In this document: one piece after another, positions 14,678 to 22,619 of the stretch
How positions within the stretch are numbered: the stretch's first letter is position 1
Layout: every line of letters starts with the position of its first letter
Origin: UBA7692 sp964552715
Lineage (GTDB): Bacteria; Bacteroidota; Bacteroidia; Chitinophagales; LD1
Reading direction: 5' to 3'
Assembly: GCA_964552715.1 (NCBI GenBank)
Contig: CAZKHZ010000038.1
Location: 1 to 22,619 of the forward strand
Length of the DNA: 22,619 nucleotides
The notes under the pieces: model-generated
Database searches by the model: none
Told to the model about the DNA's origin: nothing
The model's input: the letters and a program-made list of their open reading frames with translations, nothing else
Program-made: the position numbers and the translations under genes

Positions 14678-15784
14678 TTATTTTTTCATTATGTAACGAT
14701 TTATTTTTAGACACATTGAAAATGTAATAAAAAGGTTATTGTTAGTTATCCTGTTTCTGTTTTCAAATATTGGATTCTCGTTGATTAGCCATCTTCCTTC
14801 TAACCTAAAAAGCATAATAGATAATGGTTTGTAATCTATATTTAAAGATAGTCCTGCTGTTTTGAAAGTCGTGTTTGTTTTGATTACAATAATAGTACCA
14901 TCTAAATCCTGATAATATTCAGCTCTTAAAGCAGCAGCCAATTGTGAAGTGAAATCATAGTGAAGGATAATTACCGGACTTAACCAATAATTGAATTGAG
15001 AACTGCCTTTGGATTTTTGCTGGAAACCAACATCAAAGCCCGTGATTAGTTGAAGTTTCTTTGTTAGCTGAAGTTGTCCATAGAAATTATTGAAGAAGCG
15101 AAGTCTGCGGATAGAATCAGGGTCGTCTGTTCCAATAAAAGTACTCCAGTTTAATATTATGTTTTCCTGTGGCGAAAATTTTAGTTGTGTGCCGAATGAA
15201 GGTAAGGAGTTCCCTTTTACGTTTTGGATATGTTGCCAGCCATTAAAAATAAGTGCCGCAACCTCCCATTTTCTGTTGGGGTAGAAAGTGAGTTTTGCTC
15301 CCGTTAAATAATAGGGTGAGTTCTCAGCAAGTATTGAGCGCGTTAACGTTTGATTATCGAATGAAATTGCACTTTCAAAACCAATGTGAGATGGGAGAAT
15401 CCCTGCATCTAACCAAAGGTTGTTTTTTTTATTAATAGAAAATCCTGCATTTGCTTCAAAAATGTGTTTAAATACTTTTGGCTCTGATGCGTAGTTATCC
15501 ATAACATAAGTTCCTGCTTGCAGCGCGAAGTTAGCTCTGTATTTAGGATGCTGAATGGAAAGTTTTATTATTCCTAAATTAAGATTGGGTTCGTTATGGC
15601 GATTGTGGTTATAAAAGAATGTTTGACGATAGCTTGTTTTAGGGCGGTTAAAATCAAAGGCATAAAAAATATCAACCAAGCCAATAATTTCTATTGATGG
15701 CTTCTTTTTCCAAATGCTATCTGTGCGGGCAAAGCAATTGGCTGCAAGTAGAAGTATTAAGAACGCATTAATGGTCAATCGCAT
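14678..15784 (-). CDS. Putative beta-barrel porin (OmpL/Bbp2-like)
   Basis: Encodes 368 residues. A signal peptide ends near residue 19 (LLLAANCFA). The mature protein starts with IEIIGLVDIFYAFDFNRP and continues in alternating strands with NRHNEPNLNLGIIKLS, LDAGILPSHIGFESA and NSPYYLTGAKLTFYP. This order (strand-like DxYYxxDFNxP, then NLG, then PxHIGFE, then SPYY) is the pattern of the putative beta-barrel porin-2 (Bbp2/OmpL-like) family. It is expected in the outer membrane as a porin of unknown selectivity. It is divergent from the orphan Cys/His protein gene; the region between holds an inverted repeat inside a direct repeat. Confidence 0.78.
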   Translation of the reverse strand: MRLTINAFLILLLAANCFARTDSIWKKKPSIEIIGLVDIFYAFDFNRPKTSYRQTFFYNHNRHNEPNLNLGIIKLSIQHPKYRANFALQAGTYVMDNYASEPKVFKHIFEANAGFSINKKNNLWLDAGILPSHIGFESAISFDNQTLTRSILAENSPYYLTGAKLTFYPNRKWEVAALIFNGWQHIQNVKGNSLPSFGTQLKFSPQENIILNWSTFIGTDDPDSIRRLRFFNNFYGQLQLTKKLQLITGFDVGFQQKSKGSSQFNYWLSPVIILHYDFTSQLAAALRAEYYQDLDGTIIVIKTNTTFKTAGLSLNIDYKPLSIMLFRLEGRWLINENPIFENRNRITNNNLFITFSMCLKINRYIMKK

Positions 15785-15856
15785 TATTATACAAATTAAA
15801 TTATCTTGATGTTTTAATGAAGTATTGTTTCCTGAAGAAGCTTTAGAAGTAAATTA

Positions 15857-15902
15857 AGGATGTAATCAGCAGGACAATTGCTGATTGATTTTTAGGATGT
15901 AA
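15857..15902. repeat. Inverted repeat flanked by 9-bp direct repeats in a divergent promoter region
   Basis: AATCAGCA (15864-15871) and TGCTGATT (15879-15886) are perfect 8-bp inverted arms around a 7-base loop. AGGATGTAA occurs at 15857-15865 and again at 15894-15902, one copy on each side. The structure lies between the divergent porin and orphan-protein genes. It could be a composite operator. Confidence 0.55.
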
Positions 15903-15982
15903 AAAAAATCTTTGAATGTTGTACATCGAAACTTCAAAATCTGAATTTAATTAATTTGATAGAAAAACTATTTTCGGCACAG

Positions 15983-17182
15983 ATGTATAGAATTTTACTG
16001 TTGGTTTTTCTCTCAATTTTTTGGTTGCATAATGGCTACACACAAAGCAGTTTTGTTATAAATTCTTTCAATGAAACGGCTAATGCATTCAAGTATCTTT
16101 TGCTGACGAATGAGACAATTGCGGGGAATGATACTGTAAACGAAGGGATACTAGATTTGGTGGAACCTATGGTGCTTGACTCTGTTTTGAAGCGGAAGAG
16201 GCAACATCATCGTTTGTTTTTGGTTGGTTGGTCTATTCATGCTTTTGCGGGTTACAACTGGCGTGCAGTGAATATGACGAAACAGAAGTTGGTAGGAACG
16301 GTGCAAAGATTTGGACACAGCAGCAAAATTGATTTTACGGAGTATGATGTAAACTTTCATTTGCAATTTCATTTGCCTAAATACTTTGATTTGGTGTGCC
16401 GATCATTTGATATGCAGCGCAAGATTCGCAAGCAGGATATTAATCCTTCACACAAAACCAATTATAAGGCAGAGCCATATATTCGTTCGGATACAGCTAG
16501 AAACACTGCGCTTTATCATTTAGAAACAGAGCTGACTCCGCCACATGCTTTTATTGCTCCGTTGCATTATTTGTTTTATCCAACATTACCAGGCATGGGG
16601 GGCTTGCAAGAGCATCCAAATTTTGAAACGAGGCATCCATCTATGGGTTTTTACGGGGTGAACTGCTTGGACTGTAATCATAATTGCCATCCAGAGATTC
16701 ATCCTTACGAATGGGTGTGGTGGTTGAAAACTGCGGATGGTGATACAAGTAAGCGCAGAATCTGGATGATAGGATTGTTGAAAGATGGCAGTAACCGATT
16801 TAAGAAATGGGGCGCGAATCCTAAGACAGGGATTATAAAAATTCCTTTTTTGATGATAGTGGATGACAGCAGTAAAATTCATCGCATTTTGATTGACCAT
16901 TTGGTATTTAATAATTTCGACAATGAGGCTTTTAAAAGCCTGCAAGTTCCTGACGGAAATTTTGGTACTAGTGAGCTACTTGAGCAAGTGAATTTTGTGC
17001 ATGAAGACTCTACTGTTTTGAGGGCAGAGATAATTTTTAATCAGGTTTTAAAGACTGATGCGCTGAAATATTGGTTTACTAATTTGAATTATGATAAACC
17101 TAATAAGCGATTGAGCGGATTCTTTCACTTTGCTGTTTCAGCTAGAGATTTATATACAACAAGAATCACTTTTGAAGAGTAG
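15983..17182 (+). CDS. Exported protein of unrecognised family with CX2CX3CH-P-E-x-H cluster
   Basis: Encodes 399 residues from the ATG at 15983, giving a compact signal peptide (MYRILLLVFLSIFWLHNGYTQ). A TTG at 15956 would add nine residues and is a possible alternative. I do not recognise the family. Residues 228-243 hold C228-LD-C231-NHN-C235-H236-PEI-H240-P-Y-E243, closely followed by a Trp-rich strand; this could bind a metal. Two further His/aromatic-rich stretches, HAFIAPLHYLFYPTLPGMGG and an early HAFAGYNW, surround it. The rest looks globular with mixed strands, with no repeats, no second membrane segment and no sorting domain at the C-terminus. It lies 76 bp upstream of an L,D-transpeptidase-like lipoprotein, in the same direction. 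Confidence 0.7.
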   Translation: MYRILLLVFLSIFWLHNGYTQSSFVINSFNETANAFKYLLLTNETIAGNDTVNEGILDLVEPMVLDSVLKRKRQHHRLFLVGWSIHAFAGYNWRAVNMTKQKLVGTVQRFGHSSKIDFTEYDVNFHLQFHLPKYFDLVCRSFDMQRKIRKQDINPSHKTNYKAEPYIRSDTARNTALYHLETELTPPHAFIAPLHYLFYPTLPGMGGLQEHPNFETRHPSMGFYGVNCLDCNHNCHPEIHPYEWVWWLKTADGDTSKRRIWMIGLLKDGSNRFKKWGANPKTGIIKIPFLMIVDDSSKIHRILIDHLVFNNFDNEAFKSLQVPDGNFGTSELLEQVNFVHEDSTVLRAEIIFNQVLKTDALKYWFTNLNYDKPNKRLSGFFHFAVSARDLYTTRITFEE

Positions 17183-17258
17183 GATTCAGACATTGTTGCA
17201 ATTTTTATAAGGAATTGTGTAACACTTTTTGCCTTCTATTCGCTGATGTTTGCAGCTA

Positions 17259-18113
17259 ATGGTTAGAGTAATTATTACATCAATATTGGTAGCAGGATTC
17301 TTAATGTCGTGCCAAGAACCAAAGCTGAAGGGCAATGCAGCAATAGAGCGAAACAAGCCAAAGGCGAATACTTATCATATTGAAAGTGCGCAACAATGGC
17401 TTGCGAAAAATGTAACGGATGTTGCAAAGCAACAAATAGCTTTTGCAGTGAACCGCACAGACAGTGCGCATTTTGCAAAAATGGATTCGGTAATTATTCC
17501 AGATGATGCTTCGGGTGATTTGGTTTTTTATCTCCCTTTTCCATTAAGCGTTGATTACATAAAAGACGTAGAAAAAATTATCTTCTTTTCGTATCCAGCA
17601 CAGGCTTTTGCAACTTATGAAAAAGGGCAATTGACTTATACAGGACCTACTAACATGGGTAGAAAAAATGACCCTACTCCGACAGGTCTTTTCTTTACTA
17701 ATTGGAAGGCAGAAAAAACCATAAGTACTGTAAATGACGAATGGGAACTGTTATGGAATTTCAACATTGCAAATAAGGATGGTATTGGTTGGCATCAATA
17801 TGAAATGCCAGGTTATCCTGCATCTCATTCCTGCCTGCGACTACAAGAAAGGGACGCGCGCCATCTTTACGCTTGGGCGGATGAATGGGTGCTTGAAGAT
17901 AAGGATAGCGTGCAGGTGAAAGGAACACCAGTAATAGTGTTTGGCAGATACGGCTTTGATGCGCCTAAGCCGTGGTTGCAATTGGTTACAAACGCCAAAA
18001 TACTAGATATTTCAGAAGACGAAATGCAGCAACAAACTGCTCCTTTTTTGAATGATATTTTGGAAGAGCAAAAGAAAAGGGTTGCTTTGAAAAAACAGAC
18101 TGCTTTCAATTAG
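17259..18113 (+). CDS. L,D-transpeptidase-like (YkuD) lipoprotein
   Basis: Encodes 284 residues from the ATG at 17259; a TTG three codons upstream is less likely. A lipobox LMSC makes C18 the probable lipid anchor. The catalytic region at about 165-200 reads GWHQYEMPGYP then SHSCLRL: H179, H190, S191, C192, R194, the YkuD HX(10+)SHGCxR pattern with Gly replaced by Ser. A matching NMGRKNDPTPTGLF segment at 133-146 resembles the conserved GxxxxPTPxG part of the fold. The family uses a Cys to make 3-3 crosslinks in peptidoglycan or to attach proteins to it. The enzyme is probably periplasmic or outer-membrane anchored. The preceding gene may belong to the same transcript. Confidence 0.82.
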   Translation: MVRVIITSILVAGFLMSCQEPKLKGNAAIERNKPKANTYHIESAQQWLAKNVTDVAKQQIAFAVNRTDSAHFAKMDSVIIPDDASGDLVFYLPFPLSVDYIKDVEKIIFFSYPAQAFATYEKGQLTYTGPTNMGRKNDPTPTGLFFTNWKAEKTISTVNDEWELLWNFNIANKDGIGWHQYEMPGYPASHSCLRLQERDARHLYAWADEWVLEDKDSVQVKGTPVIVFGRYGFDAPKPWLQLVTNAKILDISEDEMQQQTAPFLNDILEEQKKRVALKKQTAFN

Positions 18114-18313
18114 AAATGGGCTTTGGATTGTGGACTAAAGACTGAGTGGTTTTTTACGTTCTAATTGCTTGCTCTAACATAAATTCCGAAGCATTTATGA
18201 TTAAAATGAATAGAAGTGAAAAACTGGTCTTAAACACTCAATGCTTTTAAGATATCAAACCCTTTAATAGTTGGGCATCGTACTGTGAGTTGTATTCCTT
18301 AAACAATTACTGA

Positions 18314-19711
18314 TTACCTCGAAACCTGTTGCTGACTAAAAAACTTTAAGTCTTGCATGATTTGATTGGCAATGTTGTCAGAAGTGGTTTCAGAGCCACT
18401 TTCGGCATAAATGCGAATGATTGGTTCGGTGTTGCTTCTGCGCAAATGCACCCAGTCTTTATCAAACTCAATCTTTACACCATCTATTTTATTGATGGGT
18501 TGATTTTTGTATTTTCCTTCAATTTCATCAAACAGCTTTTCGATGTTGATGGAAGGATCTAAATCAATTTTCTTTTTGCTGATGTGGTAGCTAGGGTAGC
18601 CTGCGCGCATCAACGAAGCCGTTTTGCCAAACTTAGCAAGATGTGTAAGGAACAAAGCGATACCTACCATGGCATCTCTGCCGTAATGCAATTCGGGGTA
18701 AATAACACCTCCATTACCTTCACCGCCTATCACGGCTTTTTCTTCTTTCATCTTTTGCACCACATTCACTTCGCCCACTGCGCTGGCAAAATATTCGCCT
18801 GCATATTTTTCGGTTACATCTTTTAATGCACGGGTAGAAGAAAGATTTGAAACGGTGTTACCCCTTTTGTTTTTCAAAACATAATCTGCCACAGCTACCA
18901 AGGTGTATTCTTCGCCAAACATGCTGCCATCTTCGCTTACCAAAGCAAGGCGATCAACATCGGGGTCAACACTGATGCCCAAGTCGGCATTATTTTTCTT
19001 AACGGTGATAGAAAGCTCATTCAAATTTTCGGGCAGCGGCTCGGGATTGTGGGGAAACAAACCGTTTGGCTCGCAATACAACTCGGTCACATTTTCCACA
19101 CCTAATGCCTTCAGCAATTTAGGCAGTACAATACCTCCGGTGCTGTTTACGCAATCAATCACTATTCTAAAGTTGCGCTTTTTAATGGCTTCCACATCTA
19201 CCAATTTCAACTTCAATATCTTTTCGATATGATAATCAATATAGGTATCATTAAGGGTATAGCTGCCCAATGAGTTTACATCTTCATATTTAATCTCTTT
19301 TTCTTCAGCAATGCGCAACAACTCCTCTCCTGCTTTAGCAGAAATAAACTCGCCATGAGCGTTGAGTAATTTAAGTGCGTTCCACTGCTTTGGGTTGTGG
19401 CTTGCAGTGATGATAATGCCACCGCCTGCTCGCTCTTCGGTAACCGCCATTTCTACAGTAGGTGTTGTAGAAAGCCCAAGATCAACAACATCTATACCCA
19501 ATGATTGCAATGTACCAACAACAATGTTTTTCACCATTTCGCCACTTACACGTGCATCTCTGCCAATCACCACCTTGCGCGTGCCAGATGTTTGAATCAC
19601 CCAAGTGCCAAAAGCTGCTGTGAATTTTAAAACGTCTTCGGGCGTAAAGTTGTTGCCAGGGAAACCACCAATGGTGCCACGAATTCCAGAAATAGATTTT
19701 ATGAGAGACAA
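18314..19711 (-). CDS. glmM: Phosphoglucosamine mutase
   Basis: Encodes 465 residues, the family length. Key motifs: SISGIRGTIGG at the N-terminus, TASHNP at 102-107 with the phosphoserine S104, the metal-binding loop DPDVDR at 249-254, the sugar-binding GGEGNGG at 329-335 and phosphate-binding RRSNTEP at 424-430. This alpha-D-phosphohexomutase converts glucosamine-6-phosphate to glucosamine-1-phosphate for UDP-GlcNAc, feeding peptidoglycan and LPS; phosphomannomutase activity is a lesser alternative. The start is TTG (19711-19709): the first in-frame ATG is residue 59, beyond the conserved N-terminus, so TTG is well supported. It is divergent from the methyltransferase with 75 bp between starts. 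Confidence 0.93.
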   Translation of the reverse strand: MSLIKSISGIRGTIGGFPGNNFTPEDVLKFTAAFGTWVIQTSGTRKVVIGRDARVSGEMVKNIVVGTLQSLGIDVVDLGLSTTPTVEMAVTEERAGGGIIITASHNPKQWNALKLLNAHGEFISAKAGEELLRIAEEKEIKYEDVNSLGSYTLNDTYIDYHIEKILKLKLVDVEAIKKRNFRIVIDCVNSTGGIVLPKLLKALGVENVTELYCEPNGLFPHNPEPLPENLNELSITVKKNNADLGISVDPDVDRLALVSEDGSMFGEEYTLVAVADYVLKNKRGNTVSNLSSTRALKDVTEKYAGEYFASAVGEVNVVQKMKEEKAVIGGEGNGGVIYPELHYGRDAMVGIALFLTHLAKFGKTASLMRAGYPSYHISKKKIDLDPSINIEKLFDEIEGKYKNQPINKIDGVKIEFDKDWVHLRRSNTEPIIRIYAESGSETTSDNIANQIMQDLKFFSQQQVSR

Positions 19712-19786
19712 AGTATTCTAATTTTGAGGGCGCGAAAATAAGAACTCAACGCTACCAAAGTGTATTATTGATTAAAAGAATTAAGA

Positions 19787-20524
19787 ATGTTTGAAAAAGA
19801 ATGGTTTATAAATTGGTTTGATTCAGAATATTATCACTTGTTGTATAATAATCGAAACCAAGAAGAAGCAGAAAATTTTATTGCCCAATTGATAGCTAAC
19901 TTAAGTTTGCCTCCCAAAACAAAAGTATTGGATGTAGCTTGCGGCAAGGGAAGGCATTCTAAGACTTTAGCAGGTTTAGGTTTTGATGTTAGCGGCATAG
20001 ATTTAAGCGCAAACAGTATTTCGGCAGCAAAAAAATTTGAGACTGATACCTTGCATTTTGATGTGTGGGATATGCGCCAAACCTATCGCGAAAGCTATTT
20101 TGATGTGGCAATGAATCTGTTTTCGAGCTTTGGTTATTTGCCTACAGATGAAGATAATTTCATTGCATTAAAGGCAATTGCATCAAACCTAAAGCAGAGT
20201 GGAAAACTGGTTTTAGATTATTTGAATGCCGAAGCAATTATTAAAGAAATGAAGCCACGAGAGATTATTCAGCGCGGTGAAATACAATTTCACATTCAGA
20301 AAAAAGTAGAACAGGGCTTCATCAAAAAAACAATTGAATTTATTGATGAAAAAGGAACAGCGCATGAATACACCGAGCAATTGCGCATTATCAAACCCGA
20401 AACATTTGCAGGTTTATTTCAATCTACAGGATTAAAAATTGACAAAGTCTTTGGCAGTTATGCACTGGAAGACTTTTCGAGCGGTAAATCTTTGAGGCAG
20501 ATAATGGTTGCTACAAAAATTTAG
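19787..20524 (+). CDS. Class I SAM-dependent methyltransferase
   Basis: Encodes 245 residues, soluble, with no signal peptide. Motif I is VLDVACGKGRHSKTLA at 47-62, followed by GFDVSGIDLS at 65-74 carrying the acidic ribose-binding D72, and FDVWDMR at 91-97. The N-terminal W-rich stretch FEKEWFINWFDSEYYHLLYN is conserved in a widespread group of bacterial methyltransferases. The substrate cannot be read from sequence. It is transcribed away from glmM and toward the T9SS hydrolase, whose stop is only 7 bp away. Confidence 0.9.
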   Translation: MFEKEWFINWFDSEYYHLLYNNRNQEEAENFIAQLIANLSLPPKTKVLDVACGKGRHSKTLAGLGFDVSGIDLSANSISAAKKFETDTLHFDVWDMRQTYRESYFDVAMNLFSSFGYLPTDEDNFIALKAIASNLKQSGKLVLDYLNAEAIIKEMKPREIIQRGEIQFHIQKKVEQGFIKKTIEFIDEKGTAHEYTEQLRIIKPETFAGLFQSTGLKIDKVFGSYALEDFSSGKSLRQIMVATKI

Positions 20525-20531
20525 TTCTGCA

Positions 20532-22619
20532 TTATTCTATGATTAATCTGCGCACACTTTCATTGCGCGCATTTTTAATTACAAGTGCATAAACGCCTTT
20601 ACTAAATGAAGAAACATCAATGGCAGTTTTGCTGGTAGAAAGTTTTTGTTGAAGAATTGTTCTGCCACTCATATCAGAAATAACAAATGTGGTATTGCTT
20701 TGTAAATCCCCCAACTCAACAAAAAACAGTCCTTTCGAAGGATTAGGATAAACACGTAAAGTGTTCAACTCATCATCTGCAATTCCACTTACAGTAATAG
20801 TGATAGAAACTTCCTCAGAATTGGATGTGCAAGAGTTTGCATTAACTCCTTCCACTCTATAAACACCGCCTGCGGTTGCAGTAAATATTTCTGAATTAGC
20901 TCCAATAATTAATGTGTCATTTCTGTACCACTTATAAGCAGTAAAACCTTGTGTGGCAGTAATGGTGGTTCCAGCAACAAGCAAAGGCAAATCGGTTGTA
21001 TCTAACACGTTTACAGCAAACAACTGTGTTGCGCTAACACCGCAATTGTTGATACCATAAACTTTAATTGTATCGCTTAATGCATTTGGTTGAAAGGTAG
21101 CAGAATCAGAACCCTGTCCGCCTGCAAGCTGCCAACTATTTGCTGACCATCTTAATGAATCAACATCGCTTAAAGTTCCATTAAAAACAAAAGATTGTAT
21201 TGAAAGTAAATTGCTACAAATACTTGCTGTGCCTGTAACAACACCATTCAAAGTTGGCAACTGATTGAAAGTGATTTCAAGTGAATCCGTTTTACCTAAA
21301 CCACAATCATTGCCATAAGCTGCAACGTAGAATTTTCCTGCACTTCCGGGTGTGGCAACAAACGTAGAAGATGAATCATCACTTACCACAGTCCAACCTT
21401 GCGGAGCCGTCCAAACATAATAGGCTGCATTACTTACGGCAGGAATTGTTAAAGTAATATTGCCTGCATTAGAACAATAATTAGAAATATTTTGCTGCAA
21501 TGAAGGACTTGCAGGAGCTGTTTTTTGCGTTACGGCAAATGAAGCTGAATTGATAGAACAATAAGCATTGGCAACATTCACAGAATAGTTTCCAGCTTGA
21601 TTGACATTTATATTTTGTGAAGTTTGACTGCTACTCCAAGTATAATTAAAACCTGATGGTGAAGCAGAAAGATTTGCTGAACTACCTACGCAAAACGCAG
21701 TGTCACCTAAAACGCTTGCATTGCTTGGCACATTCATGGTGCAACTTTGTATGGTAGTGAGTGAGGTTGTGGTGGTGATATAATTTTGGTAAACATTCCA
21801 CTCGCTGCAAATACCCTTTAAAAAATAATTGAAGTAAGGAACCATGATGCTGCGCACAATTACCAATTGTTGTGCAGTAGTCAAAGGGCTTGAAGCGCAA
21901 CCGCTTGTTCCTTCACCAAAATTGCAGTTGAAACTGCTGCCATCGCTAAAACTGCAATGGCGTGCATTCGCAATAGAAACCAATTGCTTGCAAGTGTTTG
22001 TTTTTAGAGAATCGTACATAGGTTTTTGATGCGCAGCATAACCTGCAACACAATCACTTGTTCCACTCAAAATACACATTGGCTTATTAAGGGTAAGTGC
22101 TGCATCAACCGAAGGTGGATTGGTATTTGCAGGAGCCATTGTAAAATAACAAACTGCATTGTTGGTGTACTGATTTGCAAGAAAAGTTGCGCCTCCACCC
22201 ATGCTATGTCCTGCAATAGCTCCTTTGCCATTTACCTTGCCATAAAATGGAAAAGAAATAGCGGTATCTATCAATAGCTTATCTAATACTATGGCTAAGT
22301 CCTTACCAAAATCTGTATGCGAGGGCGCAGGTAAAAGCGAACCTTCTGTTTTGGGCAATGCACATATATAGCCAAGTTTAGCAAGTGAATCAAAAATGGC
22401 TTTGTAAACGGTTGTTTCCATAACAAAACCATGCCCGAAAACTACAACAGGAAATTTACCTGCAGCAACCGTTGCATTAGCACCTGTCGTTACAGCAGGA
22501 TAAACAATATCTGTTTGAATTTGCCTGCCTGCACCTCCACCTGAGCCTGTTCCGCCTGTGCGGGCTGGATCATTAAAAACTATGGTGCGTGATCCAACGT
22601 TGAAGGTTTGAGAAAAGGC
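20532..22619 (-). CDS. T9SS-exported alpha/beta hydrolase, cutinase/PET-hydrolase-like, 5' end beyond window
   Basis: Translated in this frame the window gives 695 residues with no stop, so the N-terminus and signal peptide lie beyond the right edge; an internal Met at 22421 is not the start. The first visible part reads GSRTIVFNDPARTGG...GRQIQTDIVYPA, then FPVVVFGHGF (GHG 62-64, oxyanion loop), nucleophile S139 in GHSMGGG, D189 in SGTSDC and H221 in ARHCSF. Nucleophile-to-Asp (50) and Asp-to-His (32) spacing matches cutinase-like esterases. After about 285 come several Ig/PKD-like beta domains rich in Cys-Ser-N, then a type IX sorting domain in the last 75 residues, starting LRVYPNPSKG. It is likely a secreted or surface-attached esterase or polyesterase. 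Confidence 0.85.
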   Translation of the reverse strand, partial: AFSQTFNVGSRTIVFNDPARTGGTGSGGGAGRQIQTDIVYPAVTTGANATVAAGKFPVVVFGHGFVMETTVYKAIFDSLAKLGYICALPKTEGSLLPAPSHTDFGKDLAIVLDKLLIDTAISFPFYGKVNGKGAIAGHSMGGGATFLANQYTNNAVCYFTMAPANTNPPSVDAALTLNKPMCILSGTSDCVAGYAAHQKPMYDSLKTNTCKQLVSIANARHCSFSDGSSFNCNFGEGTSGCASSPLTTAQQLVIVRSIMVPYFNYFLKGICSEWNVYQNYITTTTSLTTIQSCTMNVPSNASVLGDTAFCVGSSANLSASPSGFNYTWSSSQTSQNINVNQAGNYSVNVANAYCSINSASFAVTQKTAPASPSLQQNISNYCSNAGNITLTIPAVSNAAYYVWTAPQGWTVVSDDSSSTFVATPGSAGKFYVAAYGNDCGLGKTDSLEITFNQLPTLNGVVTGTASICSNLLSIQSFVFNGTLSDVDSLRWSANSWQLAGGQGSDSATFQPNALSDTIKVYGINNCGVSATQLFAVNVLDTTDLPLLVAGTTITATQGFTAYKWYRNDTLIIGANSEIFTATAGGVYRVEGVNANSCTSNSEEVSITITVSGIADDELNTLRVYPNPSKGLFFVELGDLQSNTTFVISDMSGRTILQQKLSTSKTAIDVSSFSKGVYALVIKNARNESVRRLIIE

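Noticed and set aside
15956..15982. TTG at 15956 as start of the orphan exported protein.
   Set aside because: The ATG at 15983 gives a compact signal peptide with a basic start. TTG starts do occur in this window, so it stays a possible alternative.
22419..22421. The ATG at 22421 as start of the hydrolase.
   Set aside because: The frame is open for 66 codons up to the edge and those codons encode the conserved N-terminal strand and GHG loop, so the gene is truncated by the window.
1..22619. CRISPR arrays, tRNA genes, insertion sequences and attachment sites.
   Set aside because: No repeated spacers, cloverleaf sequence, transposase motif or long terminal repeats were visible by eye on either strand.

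Overview
This 22.6-kb, AT-rich window reads as an ordinary chromosomal segment of a Bacteroidota bacterium. The signs are a C-terminal type IX secretion sorting domain, an Omp28-family lipoprotein, a DUF1573 protein, a Bacteroidota-type long LptF/LptG permease, TAnnTTTG promoter boxes and almost no Shine-Dalgarno sequences. The genus cannot be read from the sequence. I support 20 protein genes (one cut by the right edge) and one RNA gene, the RNase P RNA. I see no insertion sequence, CRISPR array, tRNA, phage gene or attachment site.

Layout. 1-3.0 kb: a Cys-cluster (YkgJ/UPF0153-type) protein, a divergent Omp28-like lipoprotein, and a large XRE regulator whose ImmA/IrrE-like region lacks its metal motif. 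3.1-5.2 kb: a MntA/HepT toxin-antitoxin pair whose second gene overlaps a PLP-dependent arginine-decarboxylase-like gene by 4 bp. 5.2-8.1 kb, minus strand: a short-chain dehydrogenase, a secreted beta-rich protein and a membrane-anchored M23 peptidase. 8.2-12.0 kb: lptF-like permease, PAP2 phosphatase and ArnT/PMT-like glycosyltransferase in close order, a likely envelope lipid transport and modification operon. 12.3-14.6 kb: an ECF sigma factor, ndk, rnpB and a DUF1573 protein. 14.7-18.1 kb: a porin-like beta-barrel, an unrecognised exported protein with a Cys/His cluster, and an L,D-transpeptidase-like lipoprotein. 18.3-22.6 kb: glmM, a SAM methyltransferase, and a T9SS-exported alpha/beta hydrolase that runs off the window and resembles the cutinase/PET-hydrolase fold family.

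The dominant theme is cell envelope: peptidoglycan precursor supply (glmM), peptidoglycan cutting and crosslinking (M23, YkuD), LPS transport and modification, and several outer-membrane or surface proteins. The most notable points are the toxin-antitoxin pair coupled to a housekeeping polyamine gene, promoter boxes placed so close to ATG that leaderless transcripts are implied, a regulator with a dead-looking protease motif, a probable LPS-remodelling operon, an orphan Cys/His exported family, and a T9SS hydrolase with a cutinase-like triad. I did not find convincing evidence of a wholly new multi-gene system.
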